Notes under the pieces: model-generated
The model's input: only the letters and a program-made list of their open reading frames with translations
What the model was told of the DNA's origin: nothing
The model's database searches: none
In this document: positions 45,401 through 57,880 of the stretch, piece by piece
Layout of the letters: each line of letters starts with the position of its first letter
How positions within the stretch are numbered: the first letter of the stretch is position 1
Program-made: the position numbers and the translations under genes
Assembly: GCA_019914945.1 (NCBI GenBank)
Contig: CM034107.1
Location: 5,828,001-5,892,000 of the forward strand
From: Typha latifolia
Taxonomy: Eukaryota; Streptophyta; Magnoliopsida; Poales; Typhaceae
Length of the DNA stretch: 64,000 nucleotides
Reading direction: 5' to 3'

Positions 45401-48400
45401 TTGCTTATGAATAGTTTCTTCTTCTTGGATGTCTTCTGGCTTATTTTGCTTCTTCAAACTTGAGCTCATGAAATATGTTTCAAGTTGCAAAACTCATTTC
45501 TAGTCAAATAGATCTTTATCAACTTGATGCATCTTATGTTCTACATGAGTAACTAGTTGGAATGTATGGTTCTTTAATACATTGCTTCTGTTAGGTGATT
45601 TGATTGTTGAATGTACGTGATAACCAATATCCTGCTTACTGAAGCAATTTGATATGCTCCTTTGGTCTATCACATGTGAAACATTGAAGATTTTACTGTA
45701 AAATTGTAAAGAAGCCCATTTTTGACAGCTTAGAAGTTGTAACTTTTATCAGAAATTTCCATTGACATTTCATCACAGAACTGGCATCTTATGGAGCTTG
45801 GATATACAGTATTTGAATATCCAAGATAGGATAGATTAATCTGTGGACAACAAAACAATAATTTCCCTCATAAGGGCAGCAACCTGTCAGTAAAACTTAG
45901 AAGTGTATTTAACGAAGTTACCTTCAATATAGACAAATGCCTTAGGCTTGCTACAGATGCATCTATATTACTTTGAAAAACTTATTGATCTCGTTCTCCA
46001 TCCTTGTATATAAAACCTGAGAAAGTCTCTTGCATGTATGATGAGCTTTTGGTTGGATTTTTCTCTAGGAAAAGACACACCTTGGACATTGACTGTCAAA
46101 TTGGCACGACGCGTTTTCCTCATATCCCACCAAGTTTAGAAGTGTCTTTTGTAGGGCAAGCTATCATAAATTTATGCTTTACGGGTCAAAGACATAGGAG
46201 ACCATATATGAAAAAATAAAGTATTTTCTGGAAGGTGTTAAGCTGGATATGACTATGAGAAAGAAATTAGAAAAACAAATAGCTTGATATAAGAGAATTG
46301 CACTCATTTGGGATAATATTATGATAATCATTTGAAATAGGTTGATGCAAGATAGATTTAGGAGACATGGAGGATAACTTTGCAATTAAATAATTTGTGA
46401 TGATGCCATTGCGAGGAGTGATTTCCTTCTAGTTGAAGGTGCTTGAAAAGAAAGGGAAGACCTAAAATGACACTGAGGATTAGTAAGGGAGATATAATAG
46501 CATAAATTTGATGGAGAAACTTGTGCAATGGAAGAGTCTAGTGCACTTCTGAACAAATCTTCAGTATTAAAGGCTTGGAAATTGATGTTTGTGAGATATG
46601 CATATATCTTAGTTTCCTGGGAATCTGGTTTGATAAGTAATTTTATTTTCTTCCATCTCTACTCTTTGAGGTGGTTTCGATTTCGTGGTAGATTCAAATA
46701 CATGCTTTACTATCTTAACAATTTAATCATCTATTTGTGCCTAAATACAGTTGGTATTTCTCTAAATGGTAGTGTTATGTAGGGCTGTAAAAAAAACTTG
46801 CTGGTTCACAAGGATCGTGAGCTCGGCTTGTTTAGAGTTCAACTTGAGCTCTTAATGAACTGAGCTGAGCTGAGTTTTTTAGCTCGAAAACTTAATCGAG
46901 CCGAGCCGAGCCGAGCCGAGTTTTTTAGTTCTGTTTTTTTTATTGAAAGTTATTCTAGCACAGTTGGTAGGGAATGTCTTTATCCTTAGCCATGACCTAG
47001 GTTTGAATCCTACTTATTACATTTTTCAAGATTGTGTTAAATTTTTTAAATGAAGTTCCACTTTAGTCTCATATCAGAAACTAACAAACTTGAAATGGGC
47101 TTTATATATAGCCTCGTAGAATAAAATGTGTTCTCTCAAAATAAAATAATTCTTAATATTTCAGACACGAGGCTGAGCCAACTAGATACTAGTGTGAGCC
47201 GAGCCGACCCCCAATTAACCAGCTTGTCTCGAGCTTGAACTCGGCTTGTTTACACCCTAGTGCTACATGTCCTTTACAACATTCTTTATCATGCTGTCAA
47301 TGGTTAGGATGTCGCCATGGCAGGGAAAGAGTATAAGATATGGAAAGATTGGTTATTAGTAGAGTTCAGAGTGTAATACATAAGGAAGGTAGTGAGGATT
47401 AGCTAAAATCTATGTGCAGTTATAATCTTGCCACATAGAACATTCTAGTCATCATCATTGACTGTGTTATAGTTATAAAGGGCATTGTAAAGGACTGTAG
47501 CATTTTCCTTCTATACATTACTCATACTAACAAATGAAACCATTGTTTTTGCACATACATATACCTATGAACACGATAAAAGACAAGTTCATTTGACAGA
47601 TTAGCAGAATTCCTTTGTATAGTATTGTCATACTAAACTATCTGTTTCTTGTATTCAGGCATGTTGTGCTGTTCTCCAGAGCTGGGTCTCAAGAAAATTC
47701 ATGACTGGATGGTACATTCTATTATTTTATGAAAGTTCATGATGTTTTTAATGGTCTAACTCTTTTTTTTTTTTTTTACTTTCATTTGTTTCTCAGTGTA
47801 GTTCTATTCCCTGTTGCTGTCACATTTTTCATCACATGGTGGTTTATTCAGTTTGTTGATGGTTTTTTCAGTCCACTGTATGCCAAACTTGGCATTGACA
47901 TATTTGGTAAGTCTTATTAAATACTTTTCTGTTGTTGATTGTTGGGCATTTAAGTTATTATTTGACAATATTTTTAGCCCGACAGATGCTTTAAATGCTA
48001 TATGATTTGAGTAACTAGAGGAAGTTTACTGTGAGAGCTGGTTGAATAAATAGTTCTTTTTTTCAAAGCTTGTAGTGGAACCCTAGAGTTTTTAAATGCA
48101 ATATGAGAAATGCATTTGGGCTACTTCAGTGAGCATTACTATGTTATGTAAAAATTTGTTTCATATTAGATATTAGTTATCATTGTTGGAGATTTGGAGT
48201 CTCAATTGAATGAAGTTTGAAAATAAAAGAGTATGAGGATATTAAAAAGAAGTACCCTTGTTTTTAGAATGTTGGATTATTACTGAGGATGGCTGCAACA
48301 TAGGATTGCATTCTGCTTCAAGGTTGAGATTACTTTCCTCTCTGTGATATTGATTTAATCTTTCCTGTCCCTCAGAAACTAAATACTATTATACATCCTT

Positions 48401-51400
48401 TTCTTCTGTGTACTATGATCAGGCTTTGAATTTTGGGAACTATTGGGAACAATTTTAAATTTTGTTGATTTGGATTAAAAGAGAAATAATTTTGCACATA
48501 CAGAAAAGACACTGATATATTTTCATATTACATCAATGCAATTTGTGATGAAATTAGCTATGCTTGCACCATGACATGAAAGTTATGTCATTGCAGTATA
48601 CAGGTTGCTATTTTGTTAAGATGCATGTCATCTTCGGACTGTTCAGCATGTCATATAAAGATTCATATAGTTGGCATTACTGCTAAAATTCTAATTTTTA
48701 TTCTTAATCTAGAAGTATTGATGTAGTAATTCTTGTATTCTACATACAGGCCTTGGATTTTTGACATCTCTGCTATTCGTATTTCTCATTGGCATATTTG
48801 TTTCATCATGGTTGGGTGCTACTGTTTTCTGGCTTGGAGAGTGGTTTATAAAGAGAATGCCCCTCGTAAGGCACATCTATTCAGCATCAAAGCAAATCAG
48901 CACTGCCATTTCACCAGGTATTATTACGTTGTGTGCATACAGTATCTGAAGATGCAGATGTAAGGTAGTAATTTAATCCAATAAATATTCCAATTTAGAT
49001 CTCATGGTCTGTTTTTTAGATCTAACTCTTTGATCTTCATATATAGATTGCTAACAGATAAGTATGGACTATTACATACTGGTTGAACTAATGACTATTT
49101 ATGATTGACTTGCTTGTTCGTTATTTATTATCATGATGTCCCTTCTAGTGTGTCTGTGAAGTTCAGTTTACTGTATCCACCTAATACTTGGCCAAGCTTC
49201 AACACATCAGCCATCAGGAATTTTTAAGTTTCTTTATGTCCCCATGTGGCTTGGGAAAAAATATACAATAATTTTTCTTAAAGGAAATTGAATTAACCAC
49301 TAAATGGCAGGATTGGAAAAAGTTACACAGATGGTTTATGGCCTATGACAGAGAGAAACCTAAAAGTGGTCATATCCAAGATCGATCATACTTTAGTTTT
49401 GATTTGACAAATTTCCAATTCTTAAAAGTTAAAATACTATCTTGGAGCAATATAATGCTGGACCAACATAGAGTTCATAAATTGCTATATGATATGCAAA
49501 TGACTAGCTTTGTTCTAGCCTTGCATTCATATATGCTTCATCCTAGATAATTTATTGTTAAAATATAGAAACATCTTATAACAACAGTAATGGCATGTTT
49601 GGATGCTCTGTATTTAAAATCTAGAGTATCAAAAAACTAAAGAATTTGAATGGTCAGCCAGGTGATTACTCTAGACCTTTTTCTTGGTTAATCCAGGTAT
49701 GATGTTTGGCATACTGGAGTAATCAAATCTGTAGACCCTTGGTGGCAAGAAAATTTCTGAAAATGAGTCTCATAGAGTAGTTTCTATTTTCTAAGAAAAG
49801 ATTATATGGCTATATCTGAATGGGAGGGAAAAATTGATTGTGGTTAACTGCGCATGAAGGAAAGAACACTAGCAATGACCGACGAGGAATACAAGGCAGT
49901 CTGAGGGAAAGAACACTAGCAATGAAAGGTTCATTTCTCTAACATATTGGTCTGAAGTGTGAACATCTCATTATGGCTTTTCGTTGGTTGGCATGATGGA
50001 TTCTCCATGATGTTGCATGCTAAAATTTTCTAGATGAATTTTATTTTTGCAAATCATTGTTTGTCTTGATTGACTATAATGAATTATGGTCAGGCAGATA
50101 TAAAACCTGATTCTAATGTCAATCACTCTTGTGGAAGTAACCAAGACAGAATAGTGTCCCGGTATCATTGAGGCATGCCATCATGAATAGCTTGACAAAT
50201 TTTCCATAAATTTCAGTTTCAGGAACCAATAGATGAGTGCATTTTATGTTTATTAGGATTCTTTCCTCTACACAGCATTTGTCGTTAGTGGTTACCTATA
50301 TTAAGTTTGTTATTCTGAATGTTCTAGTTATCATTTTCATTGTAAAATAGCTGTAACTTTTGTAGAAATATCCAGGGATATGTTCCTTGTATTACAGAAG
50401 AATTACAATAAGGACAATTGGAAGTCCTTGATGTGCAAGGGCGTATAAGATAAACCTCAAATCATTCTTTATTTTTTCTCTTATTTTCTACAGATCAAAA
50501 TACTACAGCTTTTAAAGAGGTTGCAATCATATGTCATCCACGTGTTGGGGAATATGCATTTGGTTTTATCACATCAACTATGGTCCTTCAGGTACTTAAG
50601 ATATTCTTGTCTAGTAATCTGCCATTTACCTGTCAACATAAATTCTTTGAGCTAGATCCAACATGTGATTCTTCGCACAAAATTGTTTAGTTCTCATTGT
50701 GTTATACTAACAGTAAGGTCACAGTGCAATTTGGTTTCACTATAGTTAGAAGCAAGGATTGCTATTCTGGACATCTATTGGCGTGATAGATGGTGTGGCA
50801 CATGCTAGGCCAGCGCCTGCCATGACTTGCAATGTCATCTGTAGGGTGCTAACTTGATTGATGGAATATGAAAGCGTAGATCTACAAAATACTCTTCTTC
50901 AATTCTCATCAACTTTACTTATTTTTTCTTTTAGATTTTTCTAAATTTGAGTAAACAAATCGGAGAAATTTGACACAAAATTTTACCCAAATTATAGAGG
51001 AACTTGTCTTTTCAGAAAAGATTTACATGTAACCTTTGTTTGTCTCATCTATTTAAACATAATATTTTTCATACCTCTCAATTTCAGCGGTAAGCAGACT
51101 AGAAAATTTTTGTCTCCCAATTTAGCCAAGTTTTATCCCAAACTTGGATAAATTAACTAACTAATCCATGCTGGGTTGGATTCAGGTTAGGCTTGGGTAT
51201 ACAAGCCTAAAAATTCATGAAAGGCCTGAACTAAATTATTTATTTTTGGATTTTTCACGTGAAAAACTGACTGTGAAGTGCAAAACATGACTCCTACTTG
51301 ACCTAACAGCCTGCCTCACCCTTGCTAACTTATCCAACTGGGACAAGCTCTATGTGTGAGACAGAGAGAGAAAGAGAGCATGGTTTGAAAAATCGGTGGA

Positions 51401-54400
51401 AACCAATCCATTTGTGCCGAGATGGATGGTTTCAGCCAAGACCTATAGGAAAAATAGGCGAAACTAACAAATAAGAGATACATGCAGGGTTTTGTCAAAT
51501 AAGATATTTAATCACAACCATAAATTCAAAGCTAATGGACAGTTAAGATGATGATACAGTGGATTTTAGGTTCCATTCTCAGTAGTGTAATTATTGATTG
51601 CTTAACTTTAATCTCTTTCCATTACTAATCAGCACTGATTCCTCCTAATTCCTAAATGGCTTCCATTAGGTAACGATAAATTTAATTTCTCGTATAAATG
51701 ACAGCATTTATTACGTTTTGGTAACATAAGCCTTATTAAGCATAATTTGTAAAAAATGATATGGAATAACACAGCTGCAATTACGCATGGAAAGATTTAC
51801 TTTTTTATCATTGATGTTATTTCCTATTAATGGCAGCATGTAAATATTTTTTTGTAGCATAACATTAATTTCTCCTAATCATACTTAAGATACATTTGGT
51901 AACATGAGTAATGTGGCCTCAATTTATTTGAAAGTATGGTAACAATAGTAAATACTCTAATTAGCGGCAAGAAATTTGGTCACATCAACATTACTCTCTC
52001 CTAATTACTGATCAGTGACATTAAAATTGTTTGAATCTGATATTTTCCTGCTCTTTTTATTGCTACTTTTTAAAATTTTCCATTTTTCTTTTTGAAATTT
52101 TTGTTCCTAAAAATTGACTAAAAATGAAAAAAAAAACTCCAAAACCGACTGAAACACCAAAATGTTTTGTTTTCCTAGGATAAAAACTTGGAACCATGAG
52201 AGAGAGAGACCTAACAGCTTGCCTTAGTATGGATAGGAGGCGCAAACATGTGGATGGGAGGAAATTGTGATAAGAGCTTTTTGAGCTTGGTCTGGATCAA
52301 TAGCTTTTAGTTCGGTTTCATTAATCTTTTTGACTGAATTTGTAATGAGTGTTGCTATGAGTCTTTATAATGTCCCTTAAAAAGCTACTAGTGAGTAGGA
52401 TCCTACATGGTAGGAGAAAGATTGTATAATGCACAGGAAGATGGTGGATCTTTGTAGGAGTAAAAGTGTAATACATAAGGAGATGGTGATTATAAAGTCA
52501 TGTTGGCAGTACAAATTTGCTACATAGAGCATCCTACTCTTCGGTAGCACTTAACATGACATTACTGAAGAATTTTCCTTTTACAATAGTTGGATCCTGT
52601 CTTGACTATAGGACTTTGCTTCACCATATTGCAGTTCATTATCATCTGAACTTTATACTATTTCACTTGAATAGCATGGTCATGGGTCCTTGAGCTCTAA
52701 AGTGGTATTTTGATTCTATTAGTGAACTTAAATTATTGACACATCGATTTTACTTACTATAATTAAGTCATCACTGCAATTATTTTGGTTTTTTAATATC
52801 TATTATTTAATGGCTTCTGTGGTTTTGCATTGTGAAAAATAAACCAAATAGTAACAAGTTAAGAAATGAGATGTAATCTTATGACTGTGTACTGATGGTA
52901 AGGTAGTATACTGGTTTGAGTTAAATTGGTTATAGTCTGTGGCCTAGGGATTGTAATGCCAGTTAGCATGGGCCATACCGAAAAGATGAGGTAACACCTT
53001 CTGACAACTATTGGAAGGCTTTTTACGGCTGCGAAATACCTTAAGGAGGCTAGGGCAGCGATTAGAGAAGGATAGGAAGCAAATTGCCGTCCTTCACAGA
53101 CATTCTGTTGAGTGGATCATTTGAGAAGATGGTTTCTCTGGGCAGATCAGAAAGTAACTCATGATCCAATCATTTAAATAAAGGATCCGCTAAGAATAAG
53201 TTATCAGATCCGCATCGTTTAAATGATGGATTGATAAGAAATAAGTTAGATCCGCCACAATCTCTTCTTAATAATGATCTTCTTGATCTTTTTCTCCAAA
53301 GTGATGGCTAGGGTACACAGACGAGGGATCAATGACTTGATCTCATTGTTTGGGTATCTGTGTCATGGTGATCGCATGGAAGGAGTAAGCTTTCTCCCTG
53401 TCTCCCTCTCTCCCTCTTTCTATTTGTATCTCTCCTTTACCTTCTTTCTCCCTTTCTTGCCGTCGGCACTAGGGGTGTAAACGAGCCATTATTGAGCTTG
53501 CTGAGCCTAACTTGGCTCAGATCAAAATTGACGGGAGCTCAGTTCACTAAGGTTACGGAGTTGGCTCGGCTCAACTAAACAAGCTTAGTTTCAAGAACTT
53601 TCTTTAATATACTTCATAGTTACATTGTTTGGATATTTTGAGAGGTGGATAGATATAAACATGGTTTCTCTTTATTAGTTTTCCGATGTGGACTAAATGT
53701 CATCCAAAACCAATTTAAAAGTTATCCATCTTTACTGATTTTACATTGCAAAAAACAACCCAGCTCACCTAGTTTCAAATTGAAGCACAATAACTACGTG
53801 ACAACACATTTATGCAAATTATAAAACATATATATTATATTACTTAAAAAAATATATATCGAGCTAATTTGAGCCGAGTGCAAGAGGGCCAAGCCCAGCT
53901 CGTTTGTTAATCGAGTTTGATTTTCTAGGTCGACCTCGGCTCATATAGAACTCAAGCTGATCTCAAGCTAACCGCTATATGAACTGATTTCGAAGGGCTT
54001 GAGAGCTGTTGAGCTAATTTGATACCACTATCGACATGTGTGCCAATGCCAAGAAAATCCTTGTTTGTGGCCCATGCTTGAAGCAACTACAAGTATAAGA
54101 ATTGAGCACTAGGCAGGTTCAGATTAGGGAATGTTGACTATTGATGAATTTAACTATGGCCATGCACACTTGCCGTGCCGGCGGTGTACCGGCACGTTGC
54201 ACGAGAGGTGCCGCACGGCACCCCTCTTAGCAGTGCTTTACTCTTCATCGTCGTCGCCGCTCTCCGTTGCCACGATGATGAGCAAGCGACGATGAAGAGT
54301 GAACCACTGTTAATCTCCCTTTTTTTCTCTCCCTTTCTTGTGGCACTGCCGACAAGTGCTATGGCACGCGTCTTGCTGCGCTATGTCAGTTGGTGGTCAT

Positions 54401-57238
54401 CACGAGTTGTGCCATGGCATGGCCATCCTTGAATGAATCTACTCATGCAAGAGTTAATAATTAAACTAAAAGGAATTTTCAATTTACATATTACATTTTA
54501 AATAATTTTATGATTAACACCCTATCTTAATATCTTTGATGTTTTTGACATTTTGTAACTTGACCTTTATATTTTGCCTATAATTTCATGACACCCTGGG
54601 TAAATTAAACCAACCAATCTCTAATAGACTGTACCAGAATAAGACTATTCCTAAGATTAACCTCTAAAATGCCTATAATACTCTTGTCTACTCTTCTCTC
54701 TTTCCCTTAACTTTGAAATAACCTTGTGCAAAATACCATTACTAAAGGTATAATAGTAAGTTTGGTTAGTGCGAAGGTAGCGTTAGAAAGTGCCTCAAGT
54801 AGTAAATTCATCCATAGAGTTAAATAAACCACCTTCTAGGATTGATGGCAGGTAGTTATAGTAGATTGTCATATTATATGCCCAAAATGGGGTCAGGTTA
54901 CAAATTTCTTTAGGATGGGCTGTTAATCACAAATTTACTAAAATGTGAAGTGTTGTTGAAAACTTACTTATAAAAAAAAATACAATTGTCTGGACTAACT
55001 AGAGTTGACCAAATTCTGCCATTCCTTTCAAAACTTAGTACTGTTTATTTCTGATAATCAGAAGTGCATCAGTTTGTCAAGATCTAATAGCAACTCTATT
55101 TGTATTTTTAGATACTCTGGCTGACATCTGTAATCTGTCTTCTGATGCTGTTTAAATCTGAAACTTGGGCTTTTTGCAATTTATCAAATGTTCTGTCCAT
55201 TACTAATGTACATAACAGAATTTCCAGCTGTACTGTTGTATAAATGCTTTGTGTTCACCCTATTTTCTTGTCACAATATGTAGTTGATGGAATTCTATCA
55301 TGAGATACTCCCAATTTGTTATGGGGTTTACTGGCTTATTATCTGAAGTATTTTTTTTTGTTAATTGCAGACTGATAAAGGTGATGAAGAGTTATGTAGT
55401 GTTTACGTTCCCACAAACCATCTATACATTGGAGATATATTTTTGGTCAATTCTGAAGAGATCATTAGACCGAACTTGTCCATTCGGGAAGGCATAGGTT
55501 GGTTCAATCAAACAATCTATCATACTATTTCTTGCTCCCTGCTTTGCCTTTATATATATATGCATACATACAAATGTACCTGTATTTATGTTCTAGCTAA
55601 GGATGTTATTCGTTTCATTTTGGATTGTGATTGCTTTATTGCTTTCAAAGTTGATTGTGGATCTTTACCTTTTGTTGTTTCTTTTTTACTTTTACAGTTT
55701 TCTTGGCTTCTATACTGTCTCTGTGCTGATACCTGGAACCATCTTTTTGGCCATGTATAAACGACTGGTGTGACCTTAACAAGCTCCAAAGTGATTTCTC
55801 TCTATAAGCTCCTAATTGTCCTCTTTTATGGAAGACCAGCTTAAATTTGTCGGTCTACAATGATTTAGAAAGATAAAAGGGAGAAAGAAAAATCATTGGA
55901 AGATGAAGAAATAAGAGTGAGGGAATCTTTATTTTATTTGATCCTAAAGAGTTGGATTCTCTAGAAAGTTTTGGTGTAGCATTTTCTAATAGCTGTCTTT
56001 TTTTAATTTAATTTTGTTACTCTTTGATAATTACAAGCAGTGTCACCTGTGGCATGGTGAGGCTTTTCTCTTGCATCCAAGAAGTCATGGATTCAAGTCA
56101 AGGAAATAACATTTTTAAAAATTGTGGGAAAATTGCATATATCTTTCCTATGGAATTCTGTGTTGGATGGAGCATCGTGCATTGGATGCCCTTTTAGTTT
56201 AGATTACTAAAACATAGAAGACAATAGGGTCAGATCCTTTCAGAGAACTCTTAATAGAGCATTGTTTTGTGGACCTATATATGAAATAGCTACTGCAGGT
56301 TGTTGTTTATTGGATTTTAAGGACCCAGAAGATGTCTTCTTAAATATGAGGAACTACTATTTATTGCTGGACAGTTACTTTTTCCCTGGGATCCATAATG
56401 CTCAACTATTAACCTTTGTTAGATCTAAATCTAAGTCAATCTAATTCTGGTCAAGTTGAAAGATCAACTATATAAAAATGTATTACCACCTAAATATTCT
56501 TTTAGGGGCTTGTGCTCTAATTTTCTGAGACTAGTTATCTACTCACAGTAAGCTATGCTGGTATAGAAAGAAACTAAGCTCCAGGGGTTTTAACTGCAGA
56601 CCATGTGATAAAAACCTTCAAATGTCCCCTACACTGGTTGTTAACCCTTAGTACTTATACAAGAGAGTCGTATATGAATCTCTTTTGATGGGTCATGCAG
56701 CCTATCTCATGTGTTCCGCAAACAATTCCCTCTTCTCCAATAGTTCTCCACTACTATGTCCTCCCTCATCTCCACTTCTTTCTGAAAACAATCACTGAAG
56801 AAGCTTTTCCTGTGATTTGCCAAATCTCATACTAGAGAATTTTGTCCCCAGTATCTATCAACCCAATGTGTTCTCTATTCTCATGAGTCAATAAGCAATT
56901 TATTAAAGGATTCTTTATCTGAAAATGTAGTAGCTCGCCTCTTGCACATTCCAAAATCTTATTGAGTTGGTTGGAATTCTCTGAATCAATAAAATATGAA
57001 TTTTAGGTTGAACTAAAACCAGTAATTTTATTTTTACCAAGAAATCTATCACTTATAAACTGAGTTGTTTGGTTTTATCAGTTTTTTTTAATCATGTATA
57101 CAGTCTAATGCTTTTCTGATGTTTATGAGCTCTTCAGAAATCATTGTTTCTGGGGGTATGACAATGCCACAAGCAATTGCTCCTCTAGAGAGTGTTCCAC
57201 GGAAGAATCAGAGTATCCGCTTGAACAGAATTACATAA
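39439..57238 (+). CDS. LCV2: LIKE-COV (DUF502) membrane protein, seven exons, 253 aa
   Basis: COV/LIKE-COV proteins are Golgi/trans-Golgi-network membrane proteins. Arabidopsis COV1 is needed for normal vascular patterning and vacuolar sorting. Exons, all with GT-AG introns: 39439-39543, 47659-47711, 47797-47906, 48750-48917, 50494-50591, 55371-55497, 57138-57238. Joined they give 762 bp with no internal stop; phases agree at every junction. The protein has an acidic, Ser/Pro-rich start (MAEEKESTSIPLSQ), ACCAVLQSWVSRKFMTG at 36-52, membrane helices at about 54-73 and 93-117, FIKRMPLVRHIYSASKQIS, the DUF502 motif VYVPTNHLYIGDIFLV and an RLNRIT end. Length fits the family (250-275). The start follows a pyrimidine- and GA-rich leader and is the family's usual N-terminus. 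Choice of LCV2 over LCV1 is from remembered N-terminal similarity and is less sure. Confidence 0.96.
39544..41201 (+). other. Intron 1, first part; no nested gene seen
   Basis: Intron 1 spans 39544-47658 (8.1 kb), starting GTTCGG and ending TTCAG. This first part is AT-rich, low in repeats and without a convincing coding frame. The only >60-codon frame (40339-40530) has no recognisable motif. Confidence 0.6.
41211..42724 (+). mobile_element. Mutator/Pack-MULE-like element with ~260-bp terminal inverted repeats
   Basis: 41211-41475 matches the reverse complement of 42460-42724 over several blocks: GGATAAAATGG versus GGTTAAAATGG at the tips, then TCATCAAGTTTTG, CCAATCGATGATC and GATCTTAAATT..GAT.AGATTAGA. 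Nine-base flanks AGTACTAAT (41202-41210) and AGTATTATC (42725-42733) are similar, the length Mutator elements duplicate. No transposase is present. The 1-kb centre holds a gene-like fragment, the hallmark of Pack-MULEs. Family assignment rests on TIR and TSD length only. Confidence 0.65.
41693..41893 (+). pseudogene. Captured exon-like coding fragment, unrecognised
   Basis: An open frame of ~65 codons begins just after a splice-acceptor-like ATTATAG and contains LLLDPKIESLLKNFDE, CIGHYNLWANNPHI and AAFKDVFNDLQKIVQHYVSK. The composition (Trp, His, Cys, amphipathic helix) looks like real protein and not chance. It has no ATG of its own. It sits in the centre of the inverted-repeat element, in the same direction as the host gene. 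I do not recognise the parent gene. Confidence 0.45.
43717..43985 (+). repeat. Tandem ~132-bp duplication in intron 1
   Basis: A unit of the form ATGGTA(G/A)GC.TATATG, GGGGGATGTCC, TTATTACCTAAATTGGGTTA, TCAATTTAGGTAAG, TCCTATTAG is present twice, at about 43717-43848 and 43849-43985. CCTATTTAAGGG, TATA-like, follows at 43992. Confidence 0.8.
43986..44850 (+). mobile_element. LTR-like debris in intron 1
   Basis: A TATA-like CCTATTTAAGGG, then a pyrimidine-rich leader (44040-44200), then a GTGCCCGGACGTGAAGAGG block suggest an LTR R-U5 region that extends the 43717-43985 duplication. No primer-binding site or target-site duplication was found. The pyrimidine-rich open frames are low-complexity. 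Confidence 0.35.
44851..46779. other. Intron 1 middle, unassigned
   Basis: Three modest minus-strand frames (45490-44854) and one plus frame (46004-46219) occur close together. Their proteins look plausible in composition, for example QYYYWTEHQMGELYHSK near 45040, but I recognise no family and see no conserved motif. They could be pieces of an old retrogene or transposon. The rest is plain AT-rich intron. Confidence 0.3.
46780..47259. mobile_element. hAT-like non-autonomous element
   Basis: Left end TAGGGCTGTAAA and right end TTTACACCCTA form an imperfect terminal inverted repeat. The ends are rich in GAGCCGAGC on one side and CTCGAGCTTG on the other. Eight-base flanks GTGTTATG and GTGCTACA agree at five positions, compatible with an old hAT duplication. 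No transposase. GAGCCGAG is repeated four times in tandem near 46899-46919. Confidence 0.65.
47260..47658 (+). other. End of intron 1 with a repeat shared with intron 5
   Basis: The block at about 47370-47455 (GTGTAATACATAAGGA, then CCACATAGAACATTCTA) recurs at 52447-52535. A polypyrimidine/TTGTATTCAG acceptor ends the intron. No gene. Confidence 0.55.
53470..54000. mobile_element. Truncated hAT-like element in intron 5
   Basis: It begins TAGGGGTGTAAACGAGCC, the same type of terminus as 46780, with internal GAGCCGAGT and CTCGTTTGTTAATCGAG blocks. No matching right terminus was found, so the end is approximate. Confidence 0.5.
54165..54430. repeat. GC-rich inverted-repeat block
   Basis: GTGCCGGCGGTGTACCGGCAC and GGTGCCGCACGGCACC form short hairpins in an AT-rich intron. 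Near 54415, GTGCCATGGCATGGCC gives another. The 85-codon frame over it (54175-54432) is probably chance. Confidence 0.55.
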
Positions 57239-57880
57239 ATCAAGAGAATTAATCAATTAGCAATCCAGGTAAATTCCAACTACGTGCCTATCTCTTTGGT
57301 CTTAGTGCTTGTGCGGACTTCCATTATATTGTTAGTTGATTCAACTCTCACTTAATGGATCTGTATTTCAAGTGACATCTCGGGTGAAGCACATTTATAG
57401 AGGAGAAATGCTGAATGCTCGAATTTTTCCAATCTGTTTGAGGTTTCTGCTGTGATTTCCATATAAAGCAGACAAAGTTGGGAAGAAGCTCGATTGTTGC
57501 TTCCTCTGACGTAACAGGGCTCAGATTCTGTTCTACTTGCTGATGTTGTAAAACACTTCATTCCTTTCCTTCGCATCTTTTGTCTCCAATTAATGAAGAA
57601 ATACATTGGTTTCGTTCTGCAAATTTGTAACATATAGTATGTAAAAATGCATGATGTCTCTGATGAATTTTTGAAACTATTTACCTGAATGGTAAAGCTG
57701 CTGCAATTGGCCAGATGCTGTACCAATTCTAGTATTGAAGTCAATGTCTAGCATCCATCTTTCTTTCACCAAACCCTTGGTTGATATTTACGCCATGTTG
57801 GTGCCCTAGGTGACGTGGACGCAACCAAAACCAAATGCCTTGAATAGCCTTTTTTTTCTGTTAAGTCTAATCTCAGAATA
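57239..57880 (+). other. Likely 3' UTR and end of the LIKE-COV gene
   Basis: The sequence after the stop is A/T-rich and unique-looking, with AATGAA near 57592 and TTTGTAACATATAGT near 57624, compatible with plant polyadenylation signals. CAG|GTAAAT at 57266-57274 may be a donor of a 3' UTR intron. The 130-codon antisense frame (57744-57352) has no family motif and is probably a shadow. Confidence 0.45.

Larger units (their letters stand above)
50592..55370 (+). other. Intron 5 of the host gene, 4.8 kb of repeat debris
   Basis: It contains a copy of the intron 1 repeat (52447-52535), an hAT-like end (53470 on), a GC-rich hairpin block (54165-54430) and AT-rich filler. No coding frame with recognisable motifs. 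Splice sites are GTACTTAAG and TTAATTGCAG. Confidence 0.65.

Noticed and set aside
44854..45490. A nested minus-strand gene in intron 1
   Set aside because: Three short frames of plausible composition but no motif, start context or splice logic that ties them together.
57352..57744. 130-codon antisense frame beyond the LIKE-COV stop
   Set aside because: No family motif; lies in the probable 3' UTR. Treated as a shadow, although an antisense transcript is not excluded.
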